Assembly (NCBI GenBank): GCA_946902875.1
Contig: OX336340.1
Span: 12,167,566-12,231,565, forward strand
Direction of reading: 5' to 3'
DNA from: Nematopogon swammerdamellus
Taxonomy: Eukaryota; Arthropoda; Insecta; Lepidoptera; Adelidae
DNA: 64,000 nt
Part shown: one piece after another, positions 42,985 to 53,626 of the stretch
Position numbering within the stretch: the first letter of the stretch is position 1
Layout of the letters: each line of letters starts with the position of its first letter
Made by a program: the position numbers and the translations under genes
The notes under the pieces: model-generated
Told to the model about the DNA's origin: nothing
Database searches by the model: none
What the model saw: only the letters and a program-made list of their open reading frames with translations

Positions 42985-43092
42985 GCACTATACGTTTTAA
43001 ACTAATAACACCCCTCTTTTTTGCATCGGGAGTTAATAAGTGTAAGCAACGATCATGTACCTATTTAGGATGATTCTGCATAATATATAATA

Positions 43093-43376
43093 CTAGCTTT
43101 TGCCCGCGGCTTCGCTCGCGGTAGACTCGGTTTAATAGCAAATCAGATTAAACGCAAATATTATAATAAACAATTGCTTTCCTTATATTATCTCTCTCTC
43201 TCCTGTCCATACTATACTTTCTTTGATACAGCTCAGCCCTATGGCTATTTAGCGTGATGGTATATAGCCTATAGTGAGCCTCAAGAACTAGGTACTCTTT
43301 CCATTGGTGCAAACCGCATCAGTTCATGGTTCCATGTTCAGTGGTTCCAGATTTTACTTCAAACATAGGTACATAC
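43093..43376 (+). repeat. CTAGCTTTTGCCCGCGG-family repeat, left part
   Basis: ACTAGCTTTTGCCCGCGGCT, TCGCTCGCGGTAGACTCGGT and the body match 28228-28550. The element is interrupted at 43376 by the LINE and resumes at 46183 with CAGACAGACGTTCCC and TTTATAAGAAGTAGAGA, exactly as in the 28 kb copy. Confidence 0.85.
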
Positions 43377-45787
43377 TGCCTATTTATGTCTCATGGCACA
43401 ACATGGTCTCTTTCCAGCAATCACACTAGCTACAAGAGGTGCGTCATGCTTAGATCATTACATGGTGAAAGACTGGAGTAACATAAATACTATAATATGT
43501 GAAACTAATGTAACTGACCACTTTCCAATAATAGCTACCACAGTATACACGAGAAAGGCTCAAGTGCTGAATCCCAAAACCAGATTAGTAGTCGAATATA
43601 GCAAAGTGATGGACAGTCTTAATAAACATACGTGGAGCTCACTTTTGAAGGAGACAGACACAAATGCGGCAACCGATAGCCTTATACTTACCCTACAGAC
43701 ATTAATTAAAGATAATACAAAAATGCTCACTTTGCCACATAAAAACTACAACATAAAAAAATGGATAACGCCCAGTTTAATAAAATGCCAACGAAAAAGA
43801 GACAAACTTCATCAAGCTATCCGTAAAAATCCTGATGACATAGGCCTGAAAAATAAATACAAAAGATACAGGAATATTTGCATCAGAGCGACGAAGTGTG
43901 CTAGGGATCTGTATATAGAAGAGGATCTGTTTGAAAACCGCAACAATCCAAAAAACACTTGGAAGATTATAAAATACGCAGCCTCGCTCCCCCAAAGAGG
44001 TCAGAACGATGCCATAGACCTCCTCAAACAGGGAAGCGAAGCGGCGTCAGTACAAGATGTTAATGACTTCTACACAGGCATCGGCAAGTCTCTTGCTGAT
44101 ACTATACTAAAGGCAAACAGCACAAACGAAGCAGAGTTAGCAAGCAAAATCTCGAATCACTCAGACAGCGCTAATGCTAACACCTTCTTCTTTACCCCAG
44201 CAGACGAAATGGAAATTTCAAAGACTGTAGATGAGCTAAAAAATGATTGTGCGCCAGGGTGGGACTGTGTTACTACGAAATTAATTAAGAAATTAAAACA
44301 ATATCTAATTGTACCTTTGACGCACATCTCTAATCTGAGCCTATCTACTGGAGTATTCCCAACCTCGTGCAAAAGAGCCATTGTTGTGCCTATATACAAA
44401 GCAGGTGACAAAACTAACACAGCAAATTACAGACCAATCTCTCTCCTGACGGCCCTCTCGAAAATCATTGAAAAGATAGCTAAGCGTAGACTGTATGGAT
44501 TTCTGGAAAGAGATAATATACTCGCAGCTAATCAATATGGTTTTCGCAACAAAAAGTCAACTCAAGATGCTGTAGGTGATCTCACAGACTATATATCCAA
44601 CAGCATGGATTCGGGTCGGAAATGTATAGGTGTTTTCCTAGATCTCGCAAAGGCCTTTGACACCGTCTCAATTCCCATTCTCTTAAAGAAGTTGGAGCAT
44701 GCGGGTGTCAGAGGACTCCCGCTTGAGTGGTTCAGAAGCTACCTTATAGGCAGAGTACAATGTGTCAGAATTGACACAGTCGTTAGCGAGAACGGAGATG
44801 TAACTTTCGGTGTTCCTCAGGGGAGTGTACTTGGACCCTTGCTTTTCCTACTTTACATAAATGACCTGTGCAAGGCGAGGCTGAAGGGCTGTCACATTTA
44901 CACATATGCTGATGATACTGCATTGGTTTTTGTTGGTGATACCTGGGACAAAACCCATCAACTAGCTGAAACGGGCCTTAGGGATATCAAAGCATGGCTT
45001 GACAACAACCTACTTTCACTGAACGTTGATAAAACAAAACACCTGTGCTTTGGTATCACGCGGGCCTCTCAGCCGTCGAATCCACAAATCCTCCGTATCC
45101 ACTCGTGCTTGAGGGATGAGGCTGTTGGTCGTTGCAGCTGTCCATCTATCCAAAAGGTACCTTCCATTAAATATCTGGGAGTGGTCCTTGACGACAGATT
45201 GTCCTGGGATACCCACTTAAAAATACTCTCACAGCGAGTGCGTAAAACAATTTACATCTTTAAGAGTCTGCGTAACGCTGCTAGTAGAAAATTACTCTAC
45301 ACAACATATCTGGCGCTGGTTCACCCAATACTATCATACTGCATAACGTCGTGGGGCGGAGCGGCAAAGAATCACCTTCTCTCGCTCGAAAGAGCGCAAA
45401 GAGCTCTTCTGAAGGTAGCATTCCGCAAGCCGTACAGGTACCCGACCCAAGATCTATACCAGGAACTAGAACTGCTTACGGTGCGGCAGCTTTTCATCTA
45501 CTCCCTTCTGTGCAGCACGGCCACCAAAACAGGAGATATATCTTCAATGCACATTTATAAAACCCGAACGCGCGGAAGTGGCAAGCAGTTGGTCCCCGCA
45601 ATGCAGACTAGTTTCGGGCAGAGATTCCGATACTTTCTTGGCCCTTACATACTGAATAAGGTCGATCCCAACGCACTATTTAGAGAAATGAAACGAGGGC
45701 AAATGCAAATGATGGTGAAAAATTATCTAATAGGAAGAGGCTATGAGGAGACAGAACGCATTTTAAAGATCCTGACCTGAATCACAC

Positions 45788-45819
<32 letters not shown>

Positions 45820-46182
45820 ACCCCACACTGACAGACACATACATACACATACTCACTCTCAAAACCTAACACATATACTCACACACGAGACCTAATCCCC
45901 TCTCACAAACAGACACCACTGACACCCTCATGTATCCACCCATACTAACAAGTTTTATTAGTTTTATTTTATTTTATTTTGTTTTATTACGATATATTAC
46001 TAGAACATGCCCGACCAAAAACTACGTTACCCGCATACATAAAATATTACCGCTAACTACCTACTGTAAGCTGTCCTCTACGGCACAGTCTACCCAGACT
46101 AGTGTAGAGGACAGAGACCAATAATGTATGTATACTTTATTAGTTCAATAAACGTTTTTGATTTGATTTGATTTGATTTGAT
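43377..46182 (+). mobile_element. 5'-truncated non-LTR retrotransposon with TTGAT tail
   Basis: Flanked by a 6-bp direct repeat ACATAC (43371-43376 and 46183-46188). The element begins inside the endonuclease region of ORF2 and carries a complete reverse transcriptase frame. Its 3' UTR has a 33-bp A run (about 45788-45820) and a pyrimidine/ACAC-rich part. It ends with a CAATAAACG signal and (TTGAT)n. The interrupted host repeat is intact on both sides, which fixes the borders. Confidence 0.9.
43393..45780 (+). CDS. LINE ORF2 protein: endonuclease C-terminus plus reverse transcriptase
   Basis: A 795-codon uninterrupted frame. The first ~40 residues (SCLDHYMVK... TDHFPI) are the end of the apurinic-type endonuclease domain; the rest of that domain is lost by 5' truncation. 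Reverse transcriptase motifs follow in order: NYRPISLLTALSKIIEK (fingers), FLDLAKAFDTV with the catalytic Asp near residue 417, VPQGSVLGPLLFLLYINDL (motif B), YADDTALV at residue 505 (catalytic pair) and KYLGVVLDDRLSWDTHL, then a C-terminal domain with SYCITSWGG and QRALLKVAF. The motif set fits the CR1/jockey group of non-LTR retrotransposons; the (TTGAT)n tail would help place the clade, which I cannot fix. With no endonuclease this copy cannot be autonomous. Confidence 0.92.
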   Translation: MAQHGLFPAITLATRGASCLDHYMVKDWSNINTIICETNVTDHFPIIATTVYTRKAQVLNPKTRLVVEYSKVMDSLNKHTWSSLLKETDTNAATDSLILTLQTLIKDNTKMLTLPHKNYNIKKWITPSLIKCQRKRDKLHQAIRKNPDDIGLKNKYKRYRNICIRATKCARDLYIEEDLFENRNNPKNTWKIIKYAASLPQRGQNDAIDLLKQGSEAASVQDVNDFYTGIGKSLADTILKANSTNEAELASKISNHSDSANANTFFFTPADEMEISKTVDELKNDCAPGWDCVTTKLIKKLKQYLIVPLTHISNLSLSTGVFPTSCKRAIVVPIYKAGDKTNTANYRPISLLTALSKIIEKIAKRRLYGFLERDNILAANQYGFRNKKSTQDAVGDLTDYISNSMDSGRKCIGVFLDLAKAFDTVSIPILLKKLEHAGVRGLPLEWFRSYLIGRVQCVRIDTVVSENGDVTFGVPQGSVLGPLLFLLYINDLCKARLKGCHIYTYADDTALVFVGDTWDKTHQLAETGLRDIKAWLDNNLLSLNVDKTKHLCFGITRASQPSNPQILRIHSCLRDEAVGRCSCPSIQKVPSIKYLGVVLDDRLSWDTHLKILSQRVRKTIYIFKSLRNAASRKLLYTTYLALVHPILSYCITSWGGAAKNHLLSLERAQRALLKVAFRKPYRYPTQDLYQELELLTVRQLFIYSLLCSTATKTGDISSMHIYKTRTRGSGKQLVPAMQTSFGQRFRYFLGPYILNKVDPNALFREMKRGQMQMMVKNYLIGRGYEETERILKILT

Positions 46183-46481
46183 ACATACAGACAGACGTTC
46201 CCATTTATAAGAAGTAGAGAGAGTAGAATTTTTTCTACGTTTCCTTTACTCCAACACCCAAATTACCAAACGTTATTTACGATTCTAGGCATTCCGAAGG
46301 CCAAACAAACGCCACAACTCATCCATACAAACCGATTTGAAATTATTTGAACCTATGATTTTTTTTTTTGCATTTTTGTTTACGTCCACTTACTCTATAT
46401 TTACAAAAATGTTTGTCACTGCCTACATAGTACGAGTCATCACTATTTCTAAAAAAATATCACAAATACAATTTTTTTCCA
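46183..46481 (+). repeat. Right part of the interrupted repeat, then unassigned
   Basis: 46183-46215 is the terminal part of the 43093 repeat. The following sequence to 46481 is AT-rich with a 73-codon frame and no motif. Confidence 0.6.
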
Positions 46482-46745
46482 TTTTTTTTTTTTGGAAACT
46501 GACTCGGTTGGCTACATCACCTACAACATCCGTGATGTCAGCCCATAACACCGGGTGAACTAGGTGCCATGTCAGTGCTTCCCTTCGGTCGTGCCGGCTA
46601 CACTGAACTGGACGGAAAATACAAACTATTTACATAGCCGTTTCGACCGACGACGTTTCATTCAGTGCGGTGGTACCAACCCGGGCGGGTTGAACCCTAC
46701 CACCTAGTAAGGTAAGAAGGGAAGGGACCTACAGTTTTACGTGGC
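46482..46745 (-). mobile_element. 5S/tRNA SINE, 5'-truncated
   Basis: A reverse copy containing the tail, body and TAAAACTGTAGGTCCCTTCC region (as its complement). It stops just before the B box, so the Pol III promoter part is absent. Confidence 0.8.
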
Positions 46746-47904
46746 TTAAACCATTCATATAACACTTTGGAGCCAATTGGAGCAGGCCAGTCTCCACAAA
46801 CAGCACCCGTTCATAAGCATCACGCCAGGGTCAGTCATCGCCTCCCTCAACCATATTTGAGGGTGAGATGCGACCCGGACCAAGCGTCACCGTAAGCAAA
46901 GACCTTAAAGCGATGCACTATCCCAGCCAGCGGTAATCCTAAGGTACCTACTATTTCAGTGGTACCTACCTACACACACATCTATGTAATTGTAACCACG
47001 AGGAAAGTGCCTCTGTGGTGGAACAATTTCAGTGCAAATCAGCGCTTCACATTATCGAGTAATACTTAGCGGTGTTGTGCACAAGGTTGACTGTATGCAT
47101 GCATGAATAAGTCAAACTTCTCTAAATCATTCATATGCGGATTGTGTTCTGAAAACAAAAATCCAACCGAATCAAATGGGACAAGGAATTATATCAAACA
47201 ATAGGATTTTTGTAGCAATAATCGTATTTACCTAACTGGTAAGATCGAGGGTAACAAGAGGAAAACTCTATTTATACATTTCAGGGTTGCTCGAAAAAAG
47301 CCTGTGTGTTATCCACCGAGCATACATACGGGAGACGCAACGCTACTGCGTTTGTATCGGAGCACGGCTAGCCAAAAATCCCTACTACTACGAAAATCGA
47401 AATCGCAATTTAATCTTTTATGACGTGACTTGTCTATCTCCGTTACCCATATCGCGCCCTGCGATATGGAGAGAGACAGAGCGAGCAAGGCCAGCGACAG
47501 GTTTGTTATCGCTGGCTTGGCTCGGGTATCTGGTAGTAAGAGCCGACCGTCCGACCAATCGGAAGCCTTGCTTGACGGCAACTTGACGGGATCACTACGA
47601 ATGCCAGTCTGACGGACGATGATGGTGCGGTATATTTGTGAATTTTGAAATTGTTATTTGTAATATTATTTCAAATAGTTTTTACTGAACGAATATTATT
47701 GTTTGAATCCAAAAAAAAATATTGAAAAATTAAACCAGACTGTTGTTCTAATATTTTTGAAAAGTTGTACTAATAATCAGTGATAGGAATAAGTAGGGCT
47801 TATTTACCTAAACTTCGAGGAACAGAGTAAAAGATTGGAGTCTTCCTTAAAAAAAATATTTTTTTCCGGTTTAATAATATTCATGGTGTTTTAATCTCGC
47901 GATT
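46746..47904. other. No gene seen
   Basis: No coding region recognised. Small hairpins are present: CATATCGC-GCCCT-GCGATATG at about 47448 and GCCAGCGA/TCGCTGGC at about 47491-47516. Confidence 0.4.
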
Positions 47905-48211
47905 TAAAAAAAGTGGCCGCCATTTTGAACTTTTTAGTTACTGGACCGATTGCTTTCAAAATCTATATCTGGGTGTATGTGTGGGCTCTGATTACGAATC
48001 TGTAGTAAAAATTTAAAAAAAGTGGCCGCCATTTTGAACTTTTTAGATAGTGGACCGATTGCTTTCAAAATCGATATGTGGGTGTATGTGTGGGCTCTGA
48101 ATACGAATCTGTAGTCAAAATTTTAAAAAAGTGGCCGCCATTTTGAACTTTTTAGTTACTGGACCGATTGCTTTCAAAATCGATATCTGGGTGTCTGTGT
48201 GGGCTCTGAAT

Positions 48212-49380
48212 TAGGGGTCGCAATACCGGACCCCTTTTCCAATACCGGTGTTTTCGGTATTACTTTTTTAATAATACCGAGATTCCGGTATTTTCGGTAT
48301 TTTCGATATTGTGAGAAAAAATATTTAAAATATGTAATGAAATCGTCATTTTTGTAAGGCAATTGTCACCAGTCAAACAATAAAGTGTGTTAAGATAAGA
48401 AAATCACAATTTTATTAATTTTAGATTTTAAACTTCAATCTGCTATTACGAAAATATAATAACTTACTGCCGAGTTATTTTAAACAGACATAAATCTTAC
48501 TTAAACTAGGATAATATTACTAATGTTTTTAAGTTTACACTGTTATTAATTATATTCATTTTTAAGTTTCCGGATTAACAGTAGGTTTAAAGACTTACAT
48601 AAGTCGACGTTTCGCCCGCTACGTCACGGGCTTCATCAGGAACTGCGGGAGTTCCTGGAGCCGACGTCTGGTGTCCGTTGTACCAGACGTCAAACTTTCA
48701 AAAGTTGACGTCTGAGTTTGACGTCTGGTACAACGGACACCAGACGTCGGCTCCAGGAACTCCCGCAGTTCCTGATGAAGCCCGTGACGTAGCGGGCGAA
48801 ACGTCGACTTATGTAAGTCTTTAAACCTACTGTTAATCCGGAAACTTAAAAATGAATATAGGATAATATTCTTTTAACAAAACTGTAATCAGCTTTAACA
48901 AAAACATCAAATACTCTCTGGCGAGTGGCGACTTATCCTAATATGAAATTAAAACGTAAATGTCTCACTCTTGAGTTACTTATTTATAGCTAAAAACAAA
49001 TAAAAACCGAAACCCTAATATTTATTTATCTATAATCGCAGGAACAGCAGGCACGACAATGGCTTTCAGGTGTCGTACGCCGTCGGGAGTAGGTCTCACT
49101 CACTCCTGGCCGTGTGTGTGTAGTCGCGCGTCGCGCGCGACATGCGTCACATAGCTGAGCCGCGTTGCCATAGCAACCACCGCGCGACTACTCGCAGAAA
49201 GAATCGTGTGCGGCGGAATGTCGCGGGCTTTTTAATTTGTTATTAGTCTTGTTTATAATGAAATACCGAAAATACCGAAAATCTCGGTTTCTGTTAACTC
49301 AATCCCGGTAGTTTAAAGCTTTCGTTTCGGTCCGGTATCCCGGTATTTTCGGGATTCGGGATCCCGGTTTGCGACCCCTA
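48212..49380. mobile_element. hAT element inserted in the tandem array
   Basis: An 1169-bp insertion flanked by the 8-bp array sequence CTCTGAAT on both sides (48204-48211 and 49381-49388), which fits the hAT target pattern nTnnnnAn. The ends TAGGGGTCGCAATACCGG and CCGGTTTGCGACCCCTA are inverted repeats. Subterminal ATACCGG/CGGTATT repeats are numerous at both ends. No transposase frame remains, so it is non-autonomous. It contains the palindromic foldback at 48545-48862. Confidence 0.92.
48545..48862. mobile_element. Near-perfect palindromic foldback element
   Basis: Arms of about 150 bp mirror each other: TTCATTTTTAAGTTTCCGGA, TTAACAGTAGGTTTAAAGAC, TAAGTCGACGTTTCGCCCGC, TACGTCACGGGCTTCATCAG, AACTGCGGGAGTTCCTGGAG and CCGACGTCTGGTGTCCGTTG all recur as complements, around a centre near 48702. 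No ORF. A degenerate relative is at 11962-12185. The strand-pure symmetry implies a recent inverted duplication or gene conversion between arms. Confidence 0.9.
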
Positions 49381-50543
49381 CTCTGAATACGAATCCGTTG
49401 TCAAAATGTAAAAAAAGTGGCCGCCACTTTGAACTTTTTATTTACTGTACCGATTGCTTTCAAAATCGATATCTGGATGTATGTGTGGGCTCTGAATACG
49501 AATCTGTAGTAAAAATAAAAAAAAGTGGCCGCCATTTTGAACTTTTTAGTTACTGGACCGATTGCTTTCAAAATCGATATCTGGGTGTATGTGTGGGCTC
49601 TGAATACGAATCCGTTGTCAAAATGTAAAAAAAGTGGCCGCCATTTTGAACTTTTTAGTTACTGGGCCGATTGCTTTCAAAATCGATATCTGGGTGTCTG
49701 TGTGGGCTCTGCATACGAATCCGTTGTCAAAATGTAAAAAAAGTGGCCGCAATTTTGAACTTTTTAGTTACTGGACCGATTGCTTTCAAAATCGATATCT
49801 GGGTGTATGTGTGGGCTCTGAATACGAATCTGTAGTAAAAATTTAAAAAAGTGGCCGCCATTTTGAACTTTTAGTTACTGGACCGATTGCTTTCAAAATC
49901 GCTATCTGGGTGTATGTGTGGGCTCTGAATACGAATCTGTAGTCAAAATTTAAAAAAAGTGGCCGCCATTTTGAACTTTTTAGTTACTGGACCGATTGCT
50001 TTCAAAATCGATATCTGGGTGTCTGTGTGGGCTCTGAATACGAATCCGTTGTCAAAATGTAAAAAAAGTGGCCGCCATTTTGAACTTTTTAGTTACTGAA
50101 CCGATTGCTTTCAAAATCGATATCTGGGTGTCTGTGTGGGCTCTGAATACGAATCCGTTGTCAAAATGTAAAAAAAGTGGCCGCCATTTTGAACTTTTTA
50201 GTTACTGAACCGATTGCTTTCAAAATCGATATCTGGGTGTATGTGTGGGCTCTGAATACTAATCTGTAGTAAAAATTTAAAAAAAGTAGCCGCCATTTTG
50301 AACTTTTTAGTTACGGGACCGATTGCTTTCAAAATCGATATCTGGGTGTCCGTGTGGGCTCTGAATACGAATCCGTTGTAAAAATTTAAAAAAAGTGGTC
50401 GCCATTTTGATCTTTTTAGTTACTGGACCGATTGCTTTCAAAATCGATATCTGGGTGTCTGTGTGGGCTCTGAATACGAATCCGTTGTCAAAATGTAAAA
50501 AAAGTGGCCGCCATTTTAAATAATAATATAATAACCGCCATAG

Positions 50544-52080
50544 TAACTAAAAAGTTCAAAATGGCGGCCAGTTTTTTTAAATTTTGACAACGGATTCGTA
50601 TTCAGAGCCCACACGGACACCCAGATATCGATTTTGAAAGCAATCGGTCCAGTAACTAAAAAGTTAAAAATGGCGGCCACTTTTATAAAATTTTGACAAC
50701 GGATTCGTATTCAGAGCCCACACAGACACCCAGATATCGATTTTGAAAGCAATCGGTCCAGGAACTAAAAAGTTCAAAATGGCGGAAACTTTTTTAAATT
50801 TTGACAACGGATTCGTGTTCAGAACCTACACAGACACCCAGATATCGATTTTGAAAGCAATCGTGTGGGGTCGGTACTTAAAAAGAATAGCCCCACTGCA
50901 TCTCTCCCCGTCGCATGTCGTAAAAGTCGACTAAGGGATAAGAAAATTCGTCAGCCTCGGTAGCTCAGTGGCGCGGTTGGTTAGTCAACTGTTATTAAGC
51001 AACGCTGAGCGCGTTCAGAGATTGGATGGGCGACCGCTCGACCGTTGGAGGCTGACCGTGGTTCGGATTCCACGTTAAACTGTAGGTCTCTTCCCTTCTT
51101 ACCTTACTAGGTGGTAGGGTTTATCCCGGCCGGGTTGGTACCACCGCACTGAACGAAACGTCGGTCGAAACGGCTATGTAAATAGTTCGTGTTTTCCGTC
51201 CAGTTTATTGTAGCCGACATGAAATGAAGGGAAGCACTGACATGGCACCTAGTTCACCCTGTGTTATGGGCTGACATCACGGATGTTGTAGGTGATGTAG
51301 CCAACCGTGTCAGGTTCCATAAAAAAAAAATAAAAAAAATCGGTTCAGTAACTAAAAAGTTCAAAATGGCGGTCACTTTTTTTTTAATTTTGACAACGGA
51401 TTCGTATTCAGAGCCCGCACGGACACCCAGATATCGATTTTGAAACCAATCGGTCCAGTAACTAAAAAGTTCAAAATGGCGGCCACTTTTATAAAATTTT
51501 GACAACGGATTCGTATTCAGAGCCCACACAGACACCCAGATATCGATTTTGAAAGCAATCGGTCCAGTAACTAAAAAGTTCAAAATGGCGGCCACTTTTA
51601 TAAAATTTTGACAACGGATTCGTATTCAGAGCCCACACAGACACCCAGATATCGATTTTGAAAGCAATCGGTCCAGTAACTAAAAAGTTCAAAATGGCGA
51701 CCACTTTTTTTAAATTTTGACAACGGATTCGTATTCAGAGCCCACACGGACACCCAGATATCGATTTTGAAAGCAATCGGTCCAGTAACTAAAAAGATCA
51801 AAATGGCGGCCACGTTTTTAAATTTTGACAACGGATTCGTATTCAGAGCCCACACGGACACCCAGATATCGATTTTGAAAGCAATCGGTCCAGTAACTAA
51901 AAAGTTCAAAATGGCGGCCACTTTTATAAAATTTTGACAACGGATTCGTATTCAGAGCCCACACAGACACCCAGATATCGATTTTGAAAGCAATCGGTCC
52001 AGTAACTAAAAAGTTCAAAATGGCGGCCACTTTTTTTTAATTTTGACAACGGATTCGTATTCAGGGCCCACACAGACACT
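50544..52080 (-). repeat. ~109-bp tandem array, inverted half (10 units)
   Basis: The same unit in reverse. Motif AAAATGGCGGCCAC or variants lie at about 50556, 50668, 50777, 51363, 51473, 51582, 51691, 51801, 51908 and 52017. The two halves face each other across a 25-bp AT-rich spacer at 50519-50543. A SINE interrupts this half at 50864-51337. Confidence 0.95.
50864..51337 (+). mobile_element. 5S/tRNA composite SINE with 5' module, inserted in the array
   Basis: The array sequence AAAGCAATCGGTCC is interrupted after AATCG, and AATCG reappears after the A run (about 51338-51342). This gives a ~5-bp duplication, ambiguous within the A tract, and defines the element borders. Both the TGTGGGGTCGGTACTTAAAA module and the tRNA/5S/tRNA body lie inside these borders, so the module moved together with the SINE body here. 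Nearly identical to 23141-23625. Confidence 0.9.
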
Positions 52081-52510
52081 TTTATTATAAAATAACCGTC
52101 GGAGGACCTTGGTTGAAAATTGTAAAATTTAGTAGAACGGACAGACATGCATTTGTTACGGAACCCTACATTCATTTTAAAATAAATGTTAAATTTTGTA
52201 GAACGGACAGACATGCATTTGTTACGGAACCCTACATTCATTTTGCAGAACTTATTAGTAGAATGGACAGACATAAACGTGTTACGGAACCCTACTTTTA
52301 TTATAAAATAACCGTCGGAGGACCTTGGTTGAAAATTGTAAAATTTAGTAGAACGGACAGACATGCATTTGTTACGGAACCCTACATTCATTTTGAAATA
52401 AATTTTAAATTTTGTAGAACGGACAGACATGCATTTGTTACGGAACCCTACATTCATTTTGCAGAACTTAGTAGAATGGACAGACATAAACCTGTTACCG
52501 AACCCTACTT
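52081..52510 (+). repeat. Higher-order tandem repeat (~219 bp of ~66-bp subunits)
   Basis: TTTATTATAAAATAACCGTC begins a block at 52080 and again at about 52298. Each block holds three subunits with GTAGAACGGACAGACATGCA (or GTAGAATGGACAGACATAAA) and GTTACGGAACCCTAC. A long open frame through it is an artefact of subunit length. GTTACGGAACCCTAC resembles the end of the CAAGTGCGAG family. Confidence 0.9.
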
Positions 52511-53289
52511 AACAGTTGCACTCCGGGTGTGCCGGCAGATCCCGTGCCACTCTAACTTAACCCTTAATGCAATGACTTAAGGTTTCATTTTAAAAATGAC
52601 GCTGACGCGATGTCGCGATTTCGAGTTATACATTTTATACCCACCTAAAAAAGTGCCAAGCACCGCTAAAGAAATTTTCACTTAAAAAAAAACAAGCAAA
52701 CAAATAAACAAACAAATATACTTTCGCATTTATGATAAACAACATGATAGCAAACAAATAAACAAACAAATATACTTTCGCATTTATGATAAACAACATC
52801 GCATTTATTATAAACAACATCCCCGTATACAATAATTGATTTCAAATTTCTTTTCAGTCTGTCAAATTTGCCTATCATGTGTACGCGCCCGGTATGGCGC
52901 GCAGTCGTGCTCCTAACTCGCGGAATTATTGTATTTTTCACGTTTTAAGCGTTGTATTATCATTAAAATGACTTACCTATGAAAGGTTACGCCATCTTTT
53001 GTTATTCCTGATGATCTTGAGCTCTTTCGACACGTACGAACTGCACTACTCGCCATTTTGCGTAGTGCACATATACGTGTTCTTTGTCCCCAAGTCACAT
53101 GTGCACTGACGTTCGATCCCGCAGACTATTATATTGTAAGAGCATAATGCACTAAGACGCGGCTAATTTTCCCATATAATAGCGCTCGACGGTTGCCACT
53201 CCCGTATGTATGCTTGGTGGTGTTATCCCCGCTTATCACTGAACATTCAAGGTTACATATAGTTAGTACCAGCTATCAGATGAATAAGT
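52511..53289. other. No gene; short tandem duplication
   Basis: 52695-52800 duplicates CAAACAAATAAACAAACAAA, TATACTTTCGCATTTATGAT and AAACAACAT. 52627-52690 is a reverse copy of the repeat at 39480. The rest is unassigned. Confidence 0.6.
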
Positions 53290-53626
53290 TCCGTACATAC
53301 ATACATATCACACACGCTGAATCCCGACAATCGGGGTAAGCAGAGTAATCGGTGTTGTGCTGCAAGAACTCTGGTCAATTACAGCACAACACCGACCACC
53401 ACGTTTCGCAAAGTATTCGAACAAGATTAAATCGATCAAGCAGCAAGTAAGGCACGAAGACCCACCTGCTGCATGACTCAGTGGAAGTACCGTGCCAAGG
53501 TGAGAGGTGGCGAGCCTGTCGCCCTTTAGCACGGCATCTTGTCCTTATCCCTTAGTCGTCTTCTACGACATGCATGGGGAAAGATGCAGTGGGGATATTC
53601 TTTTTAAGTACCGGCCCCACACGGTT
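53290..53626 (-). mobile_element. Module-A repeat with ACAT tail, reverse copy
   Basis: A reverse complement of 39745-40085 with few differences, from an ACATACATACAT tail at the left to GGTACTTAAAAAG-type module A (as its complement) and CACACGG at the right. Confidence 0.85.

Larger units (their letters stand above)
47905..50518 (+). repeat. ~109-bp tandem array, forward half (14 units)
   Basis: The unit contains GTGGCCGCCATTTTGAACTT, TTTAGTTACTGGACCGATTG, CTTTCAAAATCGATATCTGG and GGGCTCTGAATACGAATC. Unit motifs lie at about 47916, 48024, 48131, then after a hAT insertion at 49418, 49526, 49636, 49743, 49853, 49960, 50069, 50177, 50288, 50396 and 50504. GCCGCCATTTT is the reverse complement of the YY1 consensus AAnATGGCGGC. 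Open frames running through several units (for example PIAFKIDIWVSVWALNTNPL) follow from unit length and are not genes. Confidence 0.95.

Noticed and set aside
47905..52080. CRISPR-like array
   Set aside because: The whole ~109-bp unit is repeated without unique spacers, the copies are inverted half-way, and the host is a eukaryote.
49398..52487. Chained open frames such as WVSVWALNTNPLSK and NVGFRNKCMSVRSTKF on both strands
   Set aside because: They arise because the ~109-bp and ~66-bp tandem units lack stops in some frames. The peptides are simple translations of the repeat, broken by ordinary unit variation, with no start context.
53308..53532. 74-codon minus-strand frame
   Set aside because: It lies wholly in the module-A repeat, and the copy at 39745 shows an equivalent frame as a by-product of the repeat sequence.
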